In this document: one piece after another, positions 36,071-44,874 of the stretch
Layout of the letters: every line of letters begins with the position of its first letter
How positions within the stretch are numbered: position 1 is the stretch's first letter
NCBI GenBank assembly: GCA_031553935.1
Contig: JAVBKS010000012.1
Coordinates: forward strand, 14,490 to 78,489
Reading direction: 5' to 3'
Source of the DNA: JAISDD01 sp031553935
GTDB lineage: Bacteria; Bacillota; Syntrophomonadia; Syntrophomonadales; Syntrophomonadaceae
DNA: 64,000 bases
Program-made: the position numbers and the translations under genes
The notes under the pieces: model-generated
The model's database searches: none
What the model was told of the DNA's origin: nothing
What the model saw: only the letters and a program-made list of their open reading frames with translations

Positions 36071-36185
36071 AATAAGCGGAAGCTGAGCTTCTCACCTATC
36101 GGCCTTGGTTGATATGGTTAATAATGGTAGGATTCTTCTTACCAGTATGGCATGAGAAAGCGGGCTTTTGCCCGTTTTTATTATT
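36071..36185 (+). promoter_or_regulatory. infC leader with attenuator (L20-type)
   Basis: The transcribed leader contains a GAAGCTGAGCTTC hairpin, the CACCTATCGGCCTTGG segment common to infC leaders and a terminal GCGGGC-TTTT-GCCCG stem followed by TTTTTATTATTTT (about 36160-36186), just before the infC ribosome site. In Firmicutes ribosomal protein L20 (rplT, last gene of this operon) represses its operon through such a leader. Confidence 0.75.
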
Positions 36186-36196
36186 TTGGAGGTGAA

Positions 36197-36766
36197 ATTC
36201 TTATCAGTAAGGAATGGAGAATCAATGAGGATATACGGGTTAAGACAGTCAGACTTATAAGTGAAGATGGAGAACAATTAGGAATTGTTGCTATTCGAGA
36301 CGCACTTGATATGGCATTACAGAAATCACTTGATTTGGTTGAGGTAGCACCATCAGCGAAACCGCCAGTTTGCCGGTTTATGGACTTTGGTAAGTTCAAA
36401 TTCGAGCAAGGAAAACGAGATAAAGAAGCTCGGAAAAAGCAGAAAATAATTTCTATCAAGGAAGTTAAAATGCGCCCCAATATTGAAGATCATGATTTTC
36501 AAGTTAAGACGCGTAATGCCCGTAAATTCTTAAGCGCTGGAGATAAAGTAAAAGTTACCGTAATGTTTAGGGGTCGTGAGATTACCCATCCTGATCTTGG
36601 CCACAAACTTTCTGTTAAACTTGCAGAGCAGGTTGCAGACATATCTTCAGTCGAAAAAGCTCCTAAAGTTGAAGGAAAGAATATGGTTATGATTCTCACC
36701 CCTCGTTTAGATATCGAAAAATTAGATAAGAAAGAGAAACACGAAAACAGGGAGGAAGCTCAATGA
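36197..36766 (+). CDS. infC: Translation initiation factor IF-3
   Basis: Binds the 30S subunit and proofreads start-codon choice. The 189-residue protein has both domains (RINEDIRVKTVRLI near the start; EVKMRPNIEDHDFQVK in the C-terminal half). No ATG, GTG or TTG lies at a proper distance from GGAGGTG (36188-36194); the frame there reads ATT CTT ATC AGT AAG GAA. Bacterial infC genes usually start at AUU or AUC so that IF-3 represses its own synthesis. I chose ATT at 36197; ATC at 36203 is the alternative. An ATG at 36152 lies within the leader terminator and is not credible. Confidence 0.9.
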   Translation: MLISKEWRINEDIRVKTVRLISEDGEQLGIVAIRDALDMALQKSLDLVEVAPSAKPPVCRFMDFGKFKFEQGKRDKEARKKQKIISIKEVKMRPNIEDHDFQVKTRNARKFLSAGDKVKVTVMFRGREITHPDLGHKLSVKLAEQVADISSVEKAPKVEGKNMVMILTPRLDIEKLDKKEKHENREEAQ

Positions 36767-36957
36767 TAAAGACTAAAACTCATAGAGGTGCGGCCAAAAG
36801 ATTCAAGAAAACCGGCACCGGAAAAATCAAAAGAGCCAAAGCTTATGCTAGCCATTTATTAGGAGGCAAGAGCCCTAAAAGAAAGAGAAAGCTCAGAAAA
36901 TCCGGACTTGTGAGCGTTGCTGAGACTAGAAGAATTACCAGGCTTATACCATATTAA
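36763..36957 (+). CDS. rpmI: 50S ribosomal protein L35
   Basis: A 64-residue, very basic protein beginning MIKTKTHRGAAKRFKKTGTG, the family signature. Its ATG overlaps the infC stop region by 4 bp, so it is translationally coupled. Confidence 0.97.
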   Translation: MIKTKTHRGAAKRFKKTGTGKIKRAKAYASHLLGGKSPKRKRKLRKSGLVSVAETRRITRLIPY

Positions 36958-36979
36958 TGACCTTAAGGAGGACTATTGG

Positions 36980-37336
36980 ATGCCAAGAGTTAAAAGGGGA
37001 ATAATTACCCATAAGAGACATAAAAAAATACTTAAACTAGCCAAGGGTTATCGTGGCAGTAAATCTAAACTTTTTCGAGTAGCCAAGCAACAAGTAATGA
37101 AATCCGGTCAATATGCGTACATTCACCGCAAATTGAAAAAACGTGATTTCAGAAAACTGTGGATTGCCAGAATAAACGCAGCGGCGCGCAATAATGGAAC
37201 CACCTATAGCAGATTAGTACATGGTCTGAAGCTTGCTGGAGTTGAAATCAATCGCAAAATGTTAGCCGAATTAGCCGTTAACGATCCTGGTGGTTTTACG
37301 AAATTAGTAGAAATATCAAAAGGGATTAGTTTATAA
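36980..37336 (+). CDS. rplT: 50S ribosomal protein L20
   Basis: A 118-residue basic protein starting MPRVKRGIITHKRHKKILK and containing RKLWIARINAAAR, both diagnostic. AAGGAGGA lies before the ATG. It is the third gene of infC-rpmI-rplT and the likely autoregulator of the operon leader. Confidence 0.97.
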   Translation: MPRVKRGIITHKRHKKILKLAKGYRGSKSKLFRVAKQQVMKSGQYAYIHRKLKKRDFRKLWIARINAAARNNGTTYSRLVHGLKLAGVEINRKMLAELAVNDPGGFTKLVEISKGISL

Positions 37337-37345
37337 TATAAAATC

Positions 37346-38125
37346 ATGTTTAGATATATAGAATCACACCATAATCCGATAATTAAGGCAACCATTGCTT
37401 TAAAACAAAAAAAACACCGCTTATTAAAGCAGTGTTTTTTGCTTGAAGGCGAACGCTTGTGCCAGGAGGCGCTTAATAGCAATATTGCTGTTCTTAGCGT
37501 TTTTATAGAAGAAAGCTTACTAAATGAATTCCGACCCCTTCTAGCTGGATTAACCGATGTTAATGTCTATATAGTTAATAATAAAATAATGGAAAAAATA
37601 TGCTCTACCGAGAGCCCCCAAGGAATAGCTATTGTTGCCGAGACTCCCAGTTATAATCCCGAAGAATTCCTAGAGCCAAACCGCTTTTATTTATTGCTGG
37701 ATAGCATTAGTGATCCTGGAAATATGGGTACAATAGTAAGAACAGCTTGGGCGCTGGGAGCTGATGGCATTTTATTGTACGGAGATTGCGTTGAGCCCTA
37801 TAGTCCAAAAGTGGTAAGATCCAGCATGGGAGGAGTATTCAATATACCAATAATTGCAGTAGATGCACATTATATCGATGAATTGAAAAAAACTGATTTT
37901 CAGATTTATTGCTCAGACTCCAATGCCACAAAATCATACGAAGGTTTTGATTTTTCCGGATCAATAGTAATTGCTTTCGGGAGCGAAGCTCACGGTCTGT
38001 CACTGGAGATTAAGCAAATTTGTTCAGATAGTTTTTTTATCCCCATGATAGCATCTGCTGATTCACTGAACGTTGCCATTGCTAGCGGGATAATCATGAG
38101 CAAAGTTTGGTCGCAACGACGCTGA
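37346..38125 (+). CDS. SpoU/TrmH-family rRNA/tRNA methyltransferase
   Basis: A 259-residue AdoMet-dependent RNA 2'-O-methyltransferase. It has an N-terminal substrate-binding domain and the three SpoU motifs: DSISDPGNMGTIVRTA, FGSEAHGLS and IPMIASADSLNVAIA, which form the trefoil knot. Genes of this kind (ysgA in Bacillus) commonly lie between rplT and pheS, as here. It begins 9 bp after rplT, so it is probably co-transcribed. The precise target nucleotide is unknown. Confidence 0.9.
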   Translation: MFRYIESHHNPIIKATIALKQKKHRLLKQCFLLEGERLCQEALNSNIAVLSVFIEESLLNEFRPLLAGLTDVNVYIVNNKIMEKICSTESPQGIAIVAETPSYNPEEFLEPNRFYLLLDSISDPGNMGTIVRTAWALGADGILLYGDCVEPYSPKVVRSSMGGVFNIPIIAVDAHYIDELKKTDFQIYCSDSNATKSYEGFDFSGSIVIAFGSEAHGLSLEIKQICSDSFFIPMIASADSLNVAIASGIIMSKVWSQRR

Positions 38126-38131
38126 TGTTTC

Positions 38132-38160
38132 TTGAACAAGAAAAACCACTATGCTATAAT
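38132..38160 (+). promoter_or_regulatory. Promoter for the yqzL-like gene and pheST leader
   Basis: TTGAAC, 17 bp ending in TGC, and a perfect TATAAT. Confidence 0.75.
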
Positions 38161-38200
38161 GAAAATTGTTCAGCCCTAAATAGTAATGGAGGTTGGCCTT

Positions 38201-38296
38201 ATGGTTTTAGAGGCAACTAAATTTTGGGACTCATTTGAGAATTCAGGCTGCATTGTATGTTATCTACTTTATAAATTATCACTTAATAATAATTGA
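38201..38296 (+). CDS. YqzL-like microprotein
   Basis: A 31-residue peptide, MVLEATKFWDSFENSGCIVC then YLLYKLS, matching the YqzL-like family: an aromatic FW...FE.(S/T)G and a terminal YLLYK. The function is unknown and the family is restricted to Firmicutes. GGAGG lies 8 nt before the ATG, and a consensus promoter is 40 bp upstream. It sits between that promoter and the T-box of pheST. Confidence 0.7.
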   Translation: MVLEATKFWDSFENSGCIVCYLLYKLSLNNN

Positions 38297-38324
38297 TATG
38301 ATGATTAGAAATAGTAACTCATAG

Positions 38325-38530
38325 TCAAACCTACAGGGAGACAATATCGTGGACTGGAAGTATTGTCAGGCAATTGATGAGTGAATTCATCTAGGAGTAG
38401 GAAGGCTGAAATTATTAGGCTTTCCCGGTTGTAGCCGTTATTTACATTGGAGTGGATTTAACATAAGTTAGATCAACGAGGGTGGTACCGCGGAATTAAT
38501 TCGTCCCTTTTAGGGATGAATTTTTTTGTT
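38325..38530 (+). promoter_or_regulatory. T-box riboswitch controlling pheST (Phe)
   Basis: The T-box core GAGGGTGGTACCGCGG is at 38478-38493, followed by a terminator stem (ATTCGTCCCT/AGGGATGAAT) and seven Ts at 38521-38527. Upstream is the stem I region with GATGAGTGAATTCATC; the TTC at 38386-38388 is a plausible phenylalanine specifier. Uncharged tRNA-Phe would stabilise the antiterminator and let pheS-pheT be read. Confidence 0.9.
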
Positions 38531-38552
38531 TTATAATAAATGGAGGTAAGCG

Positions 38553-39575
38553 ATGATAGACCTTTTAAAACAACTTAAGCAGCAAGTCGAACAGGATTTG
38601 CTAAGTATCGAGGATATCGAAACTCTAAATGCATATCAAGTAAAAATTCTGGGACGCAAAGGCGAGATCACTAAAATTCTTCGCGATCTAAAAAACCTTG
38701 ATCCCAATACCAGAGCAGAAGTTGGACAGGTAGCCAACAATATAAAGTCTGATTTAACCCAAAGACTTGATGCCAAGCTCCAGAATATAAAAAAACGTAA
38801 GCTTGATGACCAATTGAAGCAGGAAACAATTGATGTGACTCTACCCGGATTTCCGCATACTTACGGCAATTTACACCCGTTAAGCAAAATCAATGCTGAA
38901 ATAAGAGACATATTTATTGGTTTAGGTTTTACTGTCGCTGAAGGTCCGGAAGTTGAGCTTGATTATTATAATTTTGAAGCTCTAAATATTCCTAAAGATC
39001 ATCCCGCCAGGGATATGCAAGATTCATTTTATTTTACTAACGAAATACTGCTAAGAACTCATACTTCTCCGATGCAAGTTAGAGTCATGGAGAAAATGTG
39101 TCCTAGCACCCCAGTTAAAATTATTGTTCCAGGAAAGGTTTACCGCAGAGATGATGATGCCACTCATTCTCCTATGTTTCATCAAATAGAGGGCTTGTTG
39201 GTAGATAATGGCATTACTTTTTCTCATCTAAAAGGTATCCTTATGTTTTTTGCTAAGAAAATATTTAACGAAAATGTTAGGGTCAGATACCGCCCTAGTT
39301 ATTTTCCTTTCACTGAACCTAGTGTTGAAATGGATGTATCATGTGTAAATTGCGATGGCCAAGGCTGCAGAGTATGTTCGCACACCGGCTGGCTGGAAAT
39401 TTTAGGGGCAGGGATGGTTAACCCCAATGTGCTGAAATATGGAGGTTATGATCCGGAGAAAGTAACCGGTTTTGCTTTTGGCCTAGGAATAGAGAGAATT
39501 GCAATGCTAAAATACAAAATTAATGATTTGCGGCTCTTCTATGACAACGACCGTAGATTTTTGCAGCAATTCTAA
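38553..39575 (+). CDS. pheS: Phenylalanyl-tRNA synthetase alpha subunit
   Basis: A 340-residue class II catalytic subunit with an N-terminal coiled coil (residues 1-90), then the three motifs: HPLSKINAEIRDIF, RTHTSPMQVR with YRRDDDATHSPMFHQIEG, and the closing GLGIERIAMLKY. A CxxCxGxGCxxC-type zinc-like segment (VNCDGQGCRVCSHTGW) is present, as in other bacterial PheS. AGGAGGT-type ribosome site before the ATG. Partner pheT follows 13 bp later. Confidence 0.96.
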   Translation: MIDLLKQLKQQVEQDLLSIEDIETLNAYQVKILGRKGEITKILRDLKNLDPNTRAEVGQVANNIKSDLTQRLDAKLQNIKKRKLDDQLKQETIDVTLPGFPHTYGNLHPLSKINAEIRDIFIGLGFTVAEGPEVELDYYNFEALNIPKDHPARDMQDSFYFTNEILLRTHTSPMQVRVMEKMCPSTPVKIIVPGKVYRRDDDATHSPMFHQIEGLLVDNGITFSHLKGILMFFAKKIFNENVRVRYRPSYFPFTEPSVEMDVSCVNCDGQGCRVCSHTGWLEILGAGMVNPNVLKYGGYDPEKVTGFAFGLGIERIAMLKYKINDLRLFYDNDRRFLQQF

Positions 39576-39588
39576 TGGAGGTAGGAAA

Positions 39589-41655
39589 ATGAGAGTTTCG
39601 ATAAATTGGCTGAAAAAGTATGTAGATTTTGATTGCCCAGTTGATGAGCTCGCCCATAGGCTAACCATGGCGGGAATTGCCGTCGAGGGCGTGGAAGAAA
39701 TTGATGATGATAAGATATTAGTCTTAGAATTAACTCCTAATCGGGGCGATTGTTATGGAATTATTAATACTGCGCGTGAGGTTGCCGCCCTGTTTGAGAG
39801 CAAAGTAATGCTTCCAGAAATCACATTGCAGGAAAATAACGATAGCATTACTGATTATATAAACATTGTCATAAAAGATGAAGACCTTTGTGGCCGATAT
39901 ACAGCCAGACTAATAAAGAATTGCAATATAACCGATTCACCGGAATGGATGCAAAAATCACTGATAAGTGCTGGAATTCGGCCGGTCAATAATATAGTCG
40001 ACATTACCAATTATGTAATGCTTGAGTATAACCAACCATTGCATGCATTTGATTATGACTTGTTAGGCAAAAATGATAATGGCAAGCAAGAAATAATAAT
40101 CCGGCGCGCGGCTAAAAATGAAAGAATTGTAACTTTAGATGGCATTGAGAGAGAATTAAATGAAACCATGCTGCTGATAACTGACCCGGACGGACCGATT
40201 GCCATTGCTGGCACCATGGGAGGGGAAAGCACAGAGATTACTGCCTCTACAAAAAATGTACTTTTAGAATCAGCTTTTTTTAATAATATCAGTGTAAGAA
40301 GAACATCAAAAACTCTAGCTTTACGCAGTGATTCCTCGATTAGATTTGAAAAAGGCGTAGATATCAATGGTTTAACCAGTGCAATAAATCGAGCAGCAGA
40401 CCTTGTGCAGGCATTAGCTGGAGGAGAAATAGTTGGCGGACTTGCTGACAATTATCCCCATCTGGTTTTACCAAGAATAATTAATTTACGGCCTGAACGG
40501 GTTAACAGTGTTTTGGGCAGTGATTTAAGCAATACCGATATGCAAGCTTACCTTGAAGGATTAGGTTTTAGTATTGATCATTCATCAAATGAATGGAGAG
40601 TAACAGTTCCTACTTATAGAATCGATTTACAAGCTGAAGTCGATTTGATTGAAGAAATTGCCCGTTTGCACGGTTATGATAACCTGCCGGCAACCCTGCC
40701 GGAAGGGCAGTCGAGTTTTGGCGGCTTAAATCCATTGCAAAAGTTTAAGGATGAAATTAAGAGATTTTTAAGTAATCAGTTTAATGAAGTTATAAACTTA
40801 AGCTTTATTAACCCGAATGTCAGAGAAAAAATGCTGTGGCGAGCAGAAAATCCCCATAATGAAATGCTGGAGTTAGTTAATCCTTTATCTGAAGACTATA
40901 GTGTCATGAGGTCAACCCTCTTGCCGGGGTTATTGCTGAATATCTCGAATAATCAAGCCCGAAAAATGAACAACCTGAGCTTTTTTGAAATGGGAGCTGT
41001 GTTCCTGCCTCAAGAAGAAGGTTTACCCACGGAAAAGCCTATTCTAAGCGCAATAGTCACAGGTTGTTGTGAACACAATTGGTATGCGGAAAAAATAGAA
41101 ATGGATTTTTTCTATCTCAAGGGAATAATTGAAGGTATGTTCTTAGAACTTGGCTTAAACGACTATAGTTTCGAAGCCTTTGAAAATGATTCTTTCCATA
41201 GCGGAAGAACAGCTCTCATCACGGCTAATTCAGAGGCAGTAGGAATTATTGGCGAAATTCACCCCTTAGTTGCAGCGGCTTTCAATATCAAATCGAGGGT
41301 TTGCGCATTCGAGTTAGATGTGGAAAAACTATTTAGTGAAGCCAAGCAAAAGATTATGAGCACTGAAATCAGCAAGTTCCCGGAAATAGAAAGAGACCTG
41401 GCGATAATTGTTCCTGTTTTTGTAAAAGCGAAAGAGATTTTAGCTCAAGTTGATAGCACGAAATCACCATTACTAAAAAATGTTGCTATATTTGATGTTT
41501 ATGAAGGCAATCAAGTACCCCAAGGGTGCAAGAGCTTGGCTTTACGATTTACGTTTTCTTCGCTCGACAGAACATTGACCGATTCAGAGGTGAATAGTAT
41601 ACTCGAAACAGTAGTCGCAGCACTAAAAGAGAATCTAGAGGCGAAACTGAGATAA
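39589..41655 (+). CDS. pheT: Phenylalanyl-tRNA synthetase beta subunit, lacking the B2 insert
   Basis: Non-catalytic, editing and tRNA-binding partner of PheS. The 688-residue protein begins MRVSINWLKKYVDFDCPVDE and ends in the FDX-ACB domain (SKFPEIERDLAIIV ... ALRFTFSS). Standard PheT is about 790-800 residues: after residue ~42 (GIAVEGVEEID) it should have a ~110-residue OB-fold tRNA-binding domain, but here the text passes directly to VLELTPNRGDCYGI, so that insert is missing. The rest, including the B3/B4 editing region and B5 DNA-binding-like domain, seems intact. Start at 39589 from GGAGG. Confidence 0.93.
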   Translation: MRVSINWLKKYVDFDCPVDELAHRLTMAGIAVEGVEEIDDDKILVLELTPNRGDCYGIINTAREVAALFESKVMLPEITLQENNDSITDYINIVIKDEDLCGRYTARLIKNCNITDSPEWMQKSLISAGIRPVNNIVDITNYVMLEYNQPLHAFDYDLLGKNDNGKQEIIIRRAAKNERIVTLDGIERELNETMLLITDPDGPIAIAGTMGGESTEITASTKNVLLESAFFNNISVRRTSKTLALRSDSSIRFEKGVDINGLTSAINRAADLVQALAGGEIVGGLADNYPHLVLPRIINLRPERVNSVLGSDLSNTDMQAYLEGLGFSIDHSSNEWRVTVPTYRIDLQAEVDLIEEIARLHGYDNLPATLPEGQSSFGGLNPLQKFKDEIKRFLSNQFNEVINLSFINPNVREKMLWRAENPHNEMLELVNPLSEDYSVMRSTLLPGLLLNISNNQARKMNNLSFFEMGAVFLPQEEGLPTEKPILSAIVTGCCEHNWYAEKIEMDFFYLKGIIEGMFLELGLNDYSFEAFENDSFHSGRTALITANSEAVGIIGEIHPLVAAAFNIKSRVCAFELDVEKLFSEAKQKIMSTEISKFPEIERDLAIIVPVFVKAKEILAQVDSTKSPLLKNVAIFDVYEGNQVPQGCKSLALRFTFSSLDRTLTDSEVNSILETVVAALKENLEAKLR

Positions 41656-41697
41656 TTAATAATAGAAGTATTAATGTAGATTATTCGGGGATTGGGA

Positions 41698-43368
41698 ATG
41701 AATTGTAAACCGACAGAAATTATTAATGTCTCCATTAAGGGAGATAAGAGTTATAGGGTAAGAGCTGGAGTAACTATTGCTGAGCTTCTCGAAAGCACCG
41801 GATTCGCTAAGGATCTTCAGCTCTTAGCGGCAATGGAGAACAATTCAATTGTTGATTTGAACCATGTTTTGAATCAATCTGCCGAAATCGCTTTGATAGA
41901 TTTGCATAGCGAGACCGGCGCCCGTATCTTTAGAAACAGTGCTATGTTTTTGATTTCATCGGTTTGCTTTAGTCTATTTCCGCTGTATTCATTTAGGATT
42001 AAATACTCTATTTCCAATGCTATCTTCGCCGAATTATATAACTATATTCCTACTAATACAGATGTTAAACTAATCCAGAAACGGCTTAATCAGATTATTG
42101 CCGACAATGAAAAGATAAAACGCTTATGCATTAATATTAGAACTGCCGCCGAAATTTTTGAGCAGCAAAAACAAAATGAAAAAATCGGCTTACTAAAGCC
42201 GGATAACAACGATCTGGTGGGTGTATATTCTTTTAATGATTATTATGAGCGGGCAGTAAACCATATAGTTGACTCAGCAGGTATGATATTCCCAACCGAG
42301 TTAAGGGATTTTGATAAAGGTATCATCATACAAATCCCTAGTATTAATGATCAGTTTAGTATAAAGCCATTCAGAGAGCAGCAAAAGTTTACAGCTTTGC
42401 TTTATGAATCAAAAAAATGGGCGGATGCACTTGATATACCTTATTTCTATAATATTAATAAGAAGATAGTGGATTTCGAATTTGAAGAAATTATCCGCCT
42501 TGATGAAGCTAAGCACGAAAGAGATATTGCTAAGATTGCCGATAAAATTGCTCTAAATAAAGAAATTAAAATAGTTTTGATAGCTGGACCTTCTTCATCA
42601 GGAAAAACAACTTTTGCCGAGCGCCTAAAAATTCAATTGCGTGTTATCGGGATTAAGTCAGTTAGCATTTCTTTGGATAATTATTTCGTCGACAGAGTAT
42701 TGACGCCCTTAGATGAAAACAATAATTATGATTATGAAGCTTTAGAAGCACTTAACCTTAAACTTTTTAATAATCACCTCACTAAGCTGCTGCATGGTCA
42801 AGAAGTTGAAATGCCTTATTTTGATTTTCATCGGGGAGAGAGCTTGCCTTCAGGGAATGCCATTCAACTTAATGAGCAAGAGGTTATTATTATTGAAGGT
42901 ATTCATGCGTTAAATGATCGCTTGACTTATCTCGTTGACCCGGCAAAAAAATACATGATTTACACTAGCGCTCTAACTCCCATAAGCATAGATAGTACTA
43001 ATTTTATTAATACTACCGATAATAGGCTTTTGCGAAGAATGATACGTGATATTAGGACCAGAAATAACTCCTGTGAAGAAACTATTGCCAGGTGGCCATC
43101 GGTAAAAAAAGGCGAAAGCAAAAATATTTTTCCTTATCAAGAGAATGCAGACATAATGTTCAATTCATCACTTACATATGAATTAAGCATCATTAAACCA
43201 ATTGTTGAACCTTTGTTAAAAGCAATTAGTGATCGAAGTTCGGCATTTTTTGAAGCTCAGCGCCTTCTTAATCTGCTGTCTGAGCTAAAATCATACTCTG
43301 CGGACAAAGTTCCTGAAAATTCAATACTTAGAGAATTTATCGGTGGAAGTTGTTTTTCTACGACTTAA
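41698..43368 (+). CDS. TGS-domain nucleoside kinase (uridine kinase-like)
   Basis: A 556-residue protein. The N-terminus (about residues 1-65) has a ubiquitin-like TGS pattern (GDKSYRVRAGVTIAELLE), residues 100-270 resemble the editing-type second additional domain of ThrRS-like proteins, and residues 290-490 are a phosphoribulokinase/uridine-kinase fold with P-loop GPSSSGKTT, DNYF and IIEGIHALN. Proteins with this arrangement are annotated as nucleoside kinases in Clostridia. The nucleoside acted on is not known. The ATG at 41698 follows CGGGG. It lies between pheT and the kinase-like sensor gene. Confidence 0.82.
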   Translation: MNCKPTEIINVSIKGDKSYRVRAGVTIAELLESTGFAKDLQLLAAMENNSIVDLNHVLNQSAEIALIDLHSETGARIFRNSAMFLISSVCFSLFPLYSFRIKYSISNAIFAELYNYIPTNTDVKLIQKRLNQIIADNEKIKRLCINIRTAAEIFEQQKQNEKIGLLKPDNNDLVGVYSFNDYYERAVNHIVDSAGMIFPTELRDFDKGIIIQIPSINDQFSIKPFREQQKFTALLYESKKWADALDIPYFYNINKKIVDFEFEEIIRLDEAKHERDIAKIADKIALNKEIKIVLIAGPSSSGKTTFAERLKIQLRVIGIKSVSISLDNYFVDRVLTPLDENNNYDYEALEALNLKLFNNHLTKLLHGQEVEMPYFDFHRGESLPSGNAIQLNEQEVIIIEGIHALNDRLTYLVDPAKKYMIYTSALTPISIDSTNFINTTDNRLLRRMIRDIRTRNNSCEETIARWPSVKKGESKNIFPYQENADIMFNSSLTYELSIIKPIVEPLLKAISDRSSAFFEAQRLLNLLSELKSYSADKVPENSILREFIGGSCFSTT

Positions 43369-43415
43369 TATATTATTCTTAGGTTATATGAAAGATTTTT
43401 AGGGGGGTCATCAAA

Positions 43416-44771
43416 ATCAAATCCTTCACATGGAAACTAAGTATTTTTAACGCGCTATTGATTCTTATCGTCTTATTTATTATTCTTGTGGACAACCAAA
43501 TCGTCCATCCTAATAAGTTCGTCGATTATGCCGTCATTTTTGTTTCTTTTTCATTGCTTACTTTGTTGCTCTCGGCGTATTTTACTAGTCGCTTTCTTAG
43601 ACCATTAAAAGATTTTACCCTGACCATCGAAGACATTACTAGAGGTAGCCGCCGGACTAAAGACTATAGTAAACACAGTGCGGAATTCGAACGTTTGGGG
43701 AATGCAATTAATCGCATGACTGAAACTATTGCCAAGAGCGATAAATTTAATCTAATTGTTCGCAATCGTTTGGATGTTGTGATGGACAACACGGTAAACG
43801 GAATTCTGCTAGTTAATAGTAAGGATCTATTAGTCTTTGCTAACCCGGTAGCAATGTATATGCTGGCAATTGATAGTTCGATGTTAGGGCAATTGTACTA
43901 TGAAGTAATAACTAACAAAGACATGGTGGAAATGATTACTCAAACCAAGGAACATTCTAGGTCACTGAAAAAAGAATTAGCAATTGCTAACCAGAATCAA
44001 AAGATATTTGCTGTTAACATGGTACCGATTTTTAAGCGCGAAAACGCCTATCAGCCTGAAATTCTCATAATCCTCAATGATATTAGCGAAATCAAGAATC
44101 TTCAGCAGGTGCGCCAAGATTTCGTCGCCAATATTACTTATGAGCTTAAAACACCGGTGGCTCAGCTTAAGGGGCTGGCTGAGAGAGCAGCAGGTGATGG
44201 AGCAAGTAAAGATGTTGTGGCAATAAAAAAGGGAATAGATAATCTAGATATTTTGATTAGCGATCTATTATTCTTGTCTCTTCTGGATTCTGGCAGTATT
44301 AATCTCAAACTTAAATCCGAGAACCTTTCTGGCATAATTAATGAGGCCGTCCATTTCGTCAAAAAGAAACGGGACTTTTCCGATATCGAAGTGACAACAA
44401 CTTCGAATGTATCCAATATAATAGTAAGTGTAGACAAAGAACACATTCTTCGAGCAGTTATCAATTTACTGGAAAACGCTATTAATTATTCGACCAAGGA
44501 TCAGAAGGTAAGTATTAATATTGATGCAAAAGGGGATCATGCTATGATAAGATTTATAGATAATGGTCCTGGAATTGCACCCGAAGACATACCTTTCGTA
44601 TTTAATCGATTCTTTAGGGTAGATAAAGACAGGTCTAGACTGACAGGAGGAACAGGACTAGGATTAGCGATTGTAAAGCATATAATCGAAATCCATGGCG
44701 GGAATGCAAGTGTTATAAGTGAATCAGGCAAAGGTTCTGCCTTTTTGATTACATTGCCCTTAAATAAATAG
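43416..44771 (+). CDS. Orphan sensor histidine kinase with His-to-Tyr change in the H-box
   Basis: A PhoR/WalK-like membrane sensor, 451 residues if it starts at the ATC (43416). AGGGGGG (43401-43407) lies 8 nt before that ATC; no ATG, GTG or TTG exists in frame until TTG 43458, which would cut into the first membrane helix. Two helices (about 10-30 and 38-60) flank a short loop, then HAMP, PAS (GILLVNSKDLLVF) and the kinase core. The H-box reads ANITYELKTP; the usual phospho-acceptor His is Tyr (codon 44139-44141, TAT versus CAT). The N, G1, F and G2 boxes (NLLENAINYS, DNGPGIAPED, FNRFFRVDKDRS, GGTGLGLAIV) look intact. No response regulator is adjacent. Confidence 0.85.
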   Translation: MKSFTWKLSIFNALLILIVLFIILVDNQIVHPNKFVDYAVIFVSFSLLTLLLSAYFTSRFLRPLKDFTLTIEDITRGSRRTKDYSKHSAEFERLGNAINRMTETIAKSDKFNLIVRNRLDVVMDNTVNGILLVNSKDLLVFANPVAMYMLAIDSSMLGQLYYEVITNKDMVEMITQTKEHSRSLKKELAIANQNQKIFAVNMVPIFKRENAYQPEILIILNDISEIKNLQQVRQDFVANITYELKTPVAQLKGLAERAAGDGASKDVVAIKKGIDNLDILISDLLFLSLLDSGSINLKLKSENLSGIINEAVHFVKKKRDFSDIEVTTTSNVSNIIVSVDKEHILRAVINLLENAINYSTKDQKVSINIDAKGDHAMIRFIDNGPGIAPEDIPFVFNRFFRVDKDRSRLTGGTGLGLAIVKHIIEIHGGNASVISESGKGSAFLITLPLNK

Positions 44772-44874
44772 AATTTCACTTTGCAAACTATGCTAAATAA
44801 GATTTAGTAATGTATTGTTTTTTTGTGTCTAAAAACGCTAATAAGCGAAACAAATGAAAGAGGTCGTAAACTAA

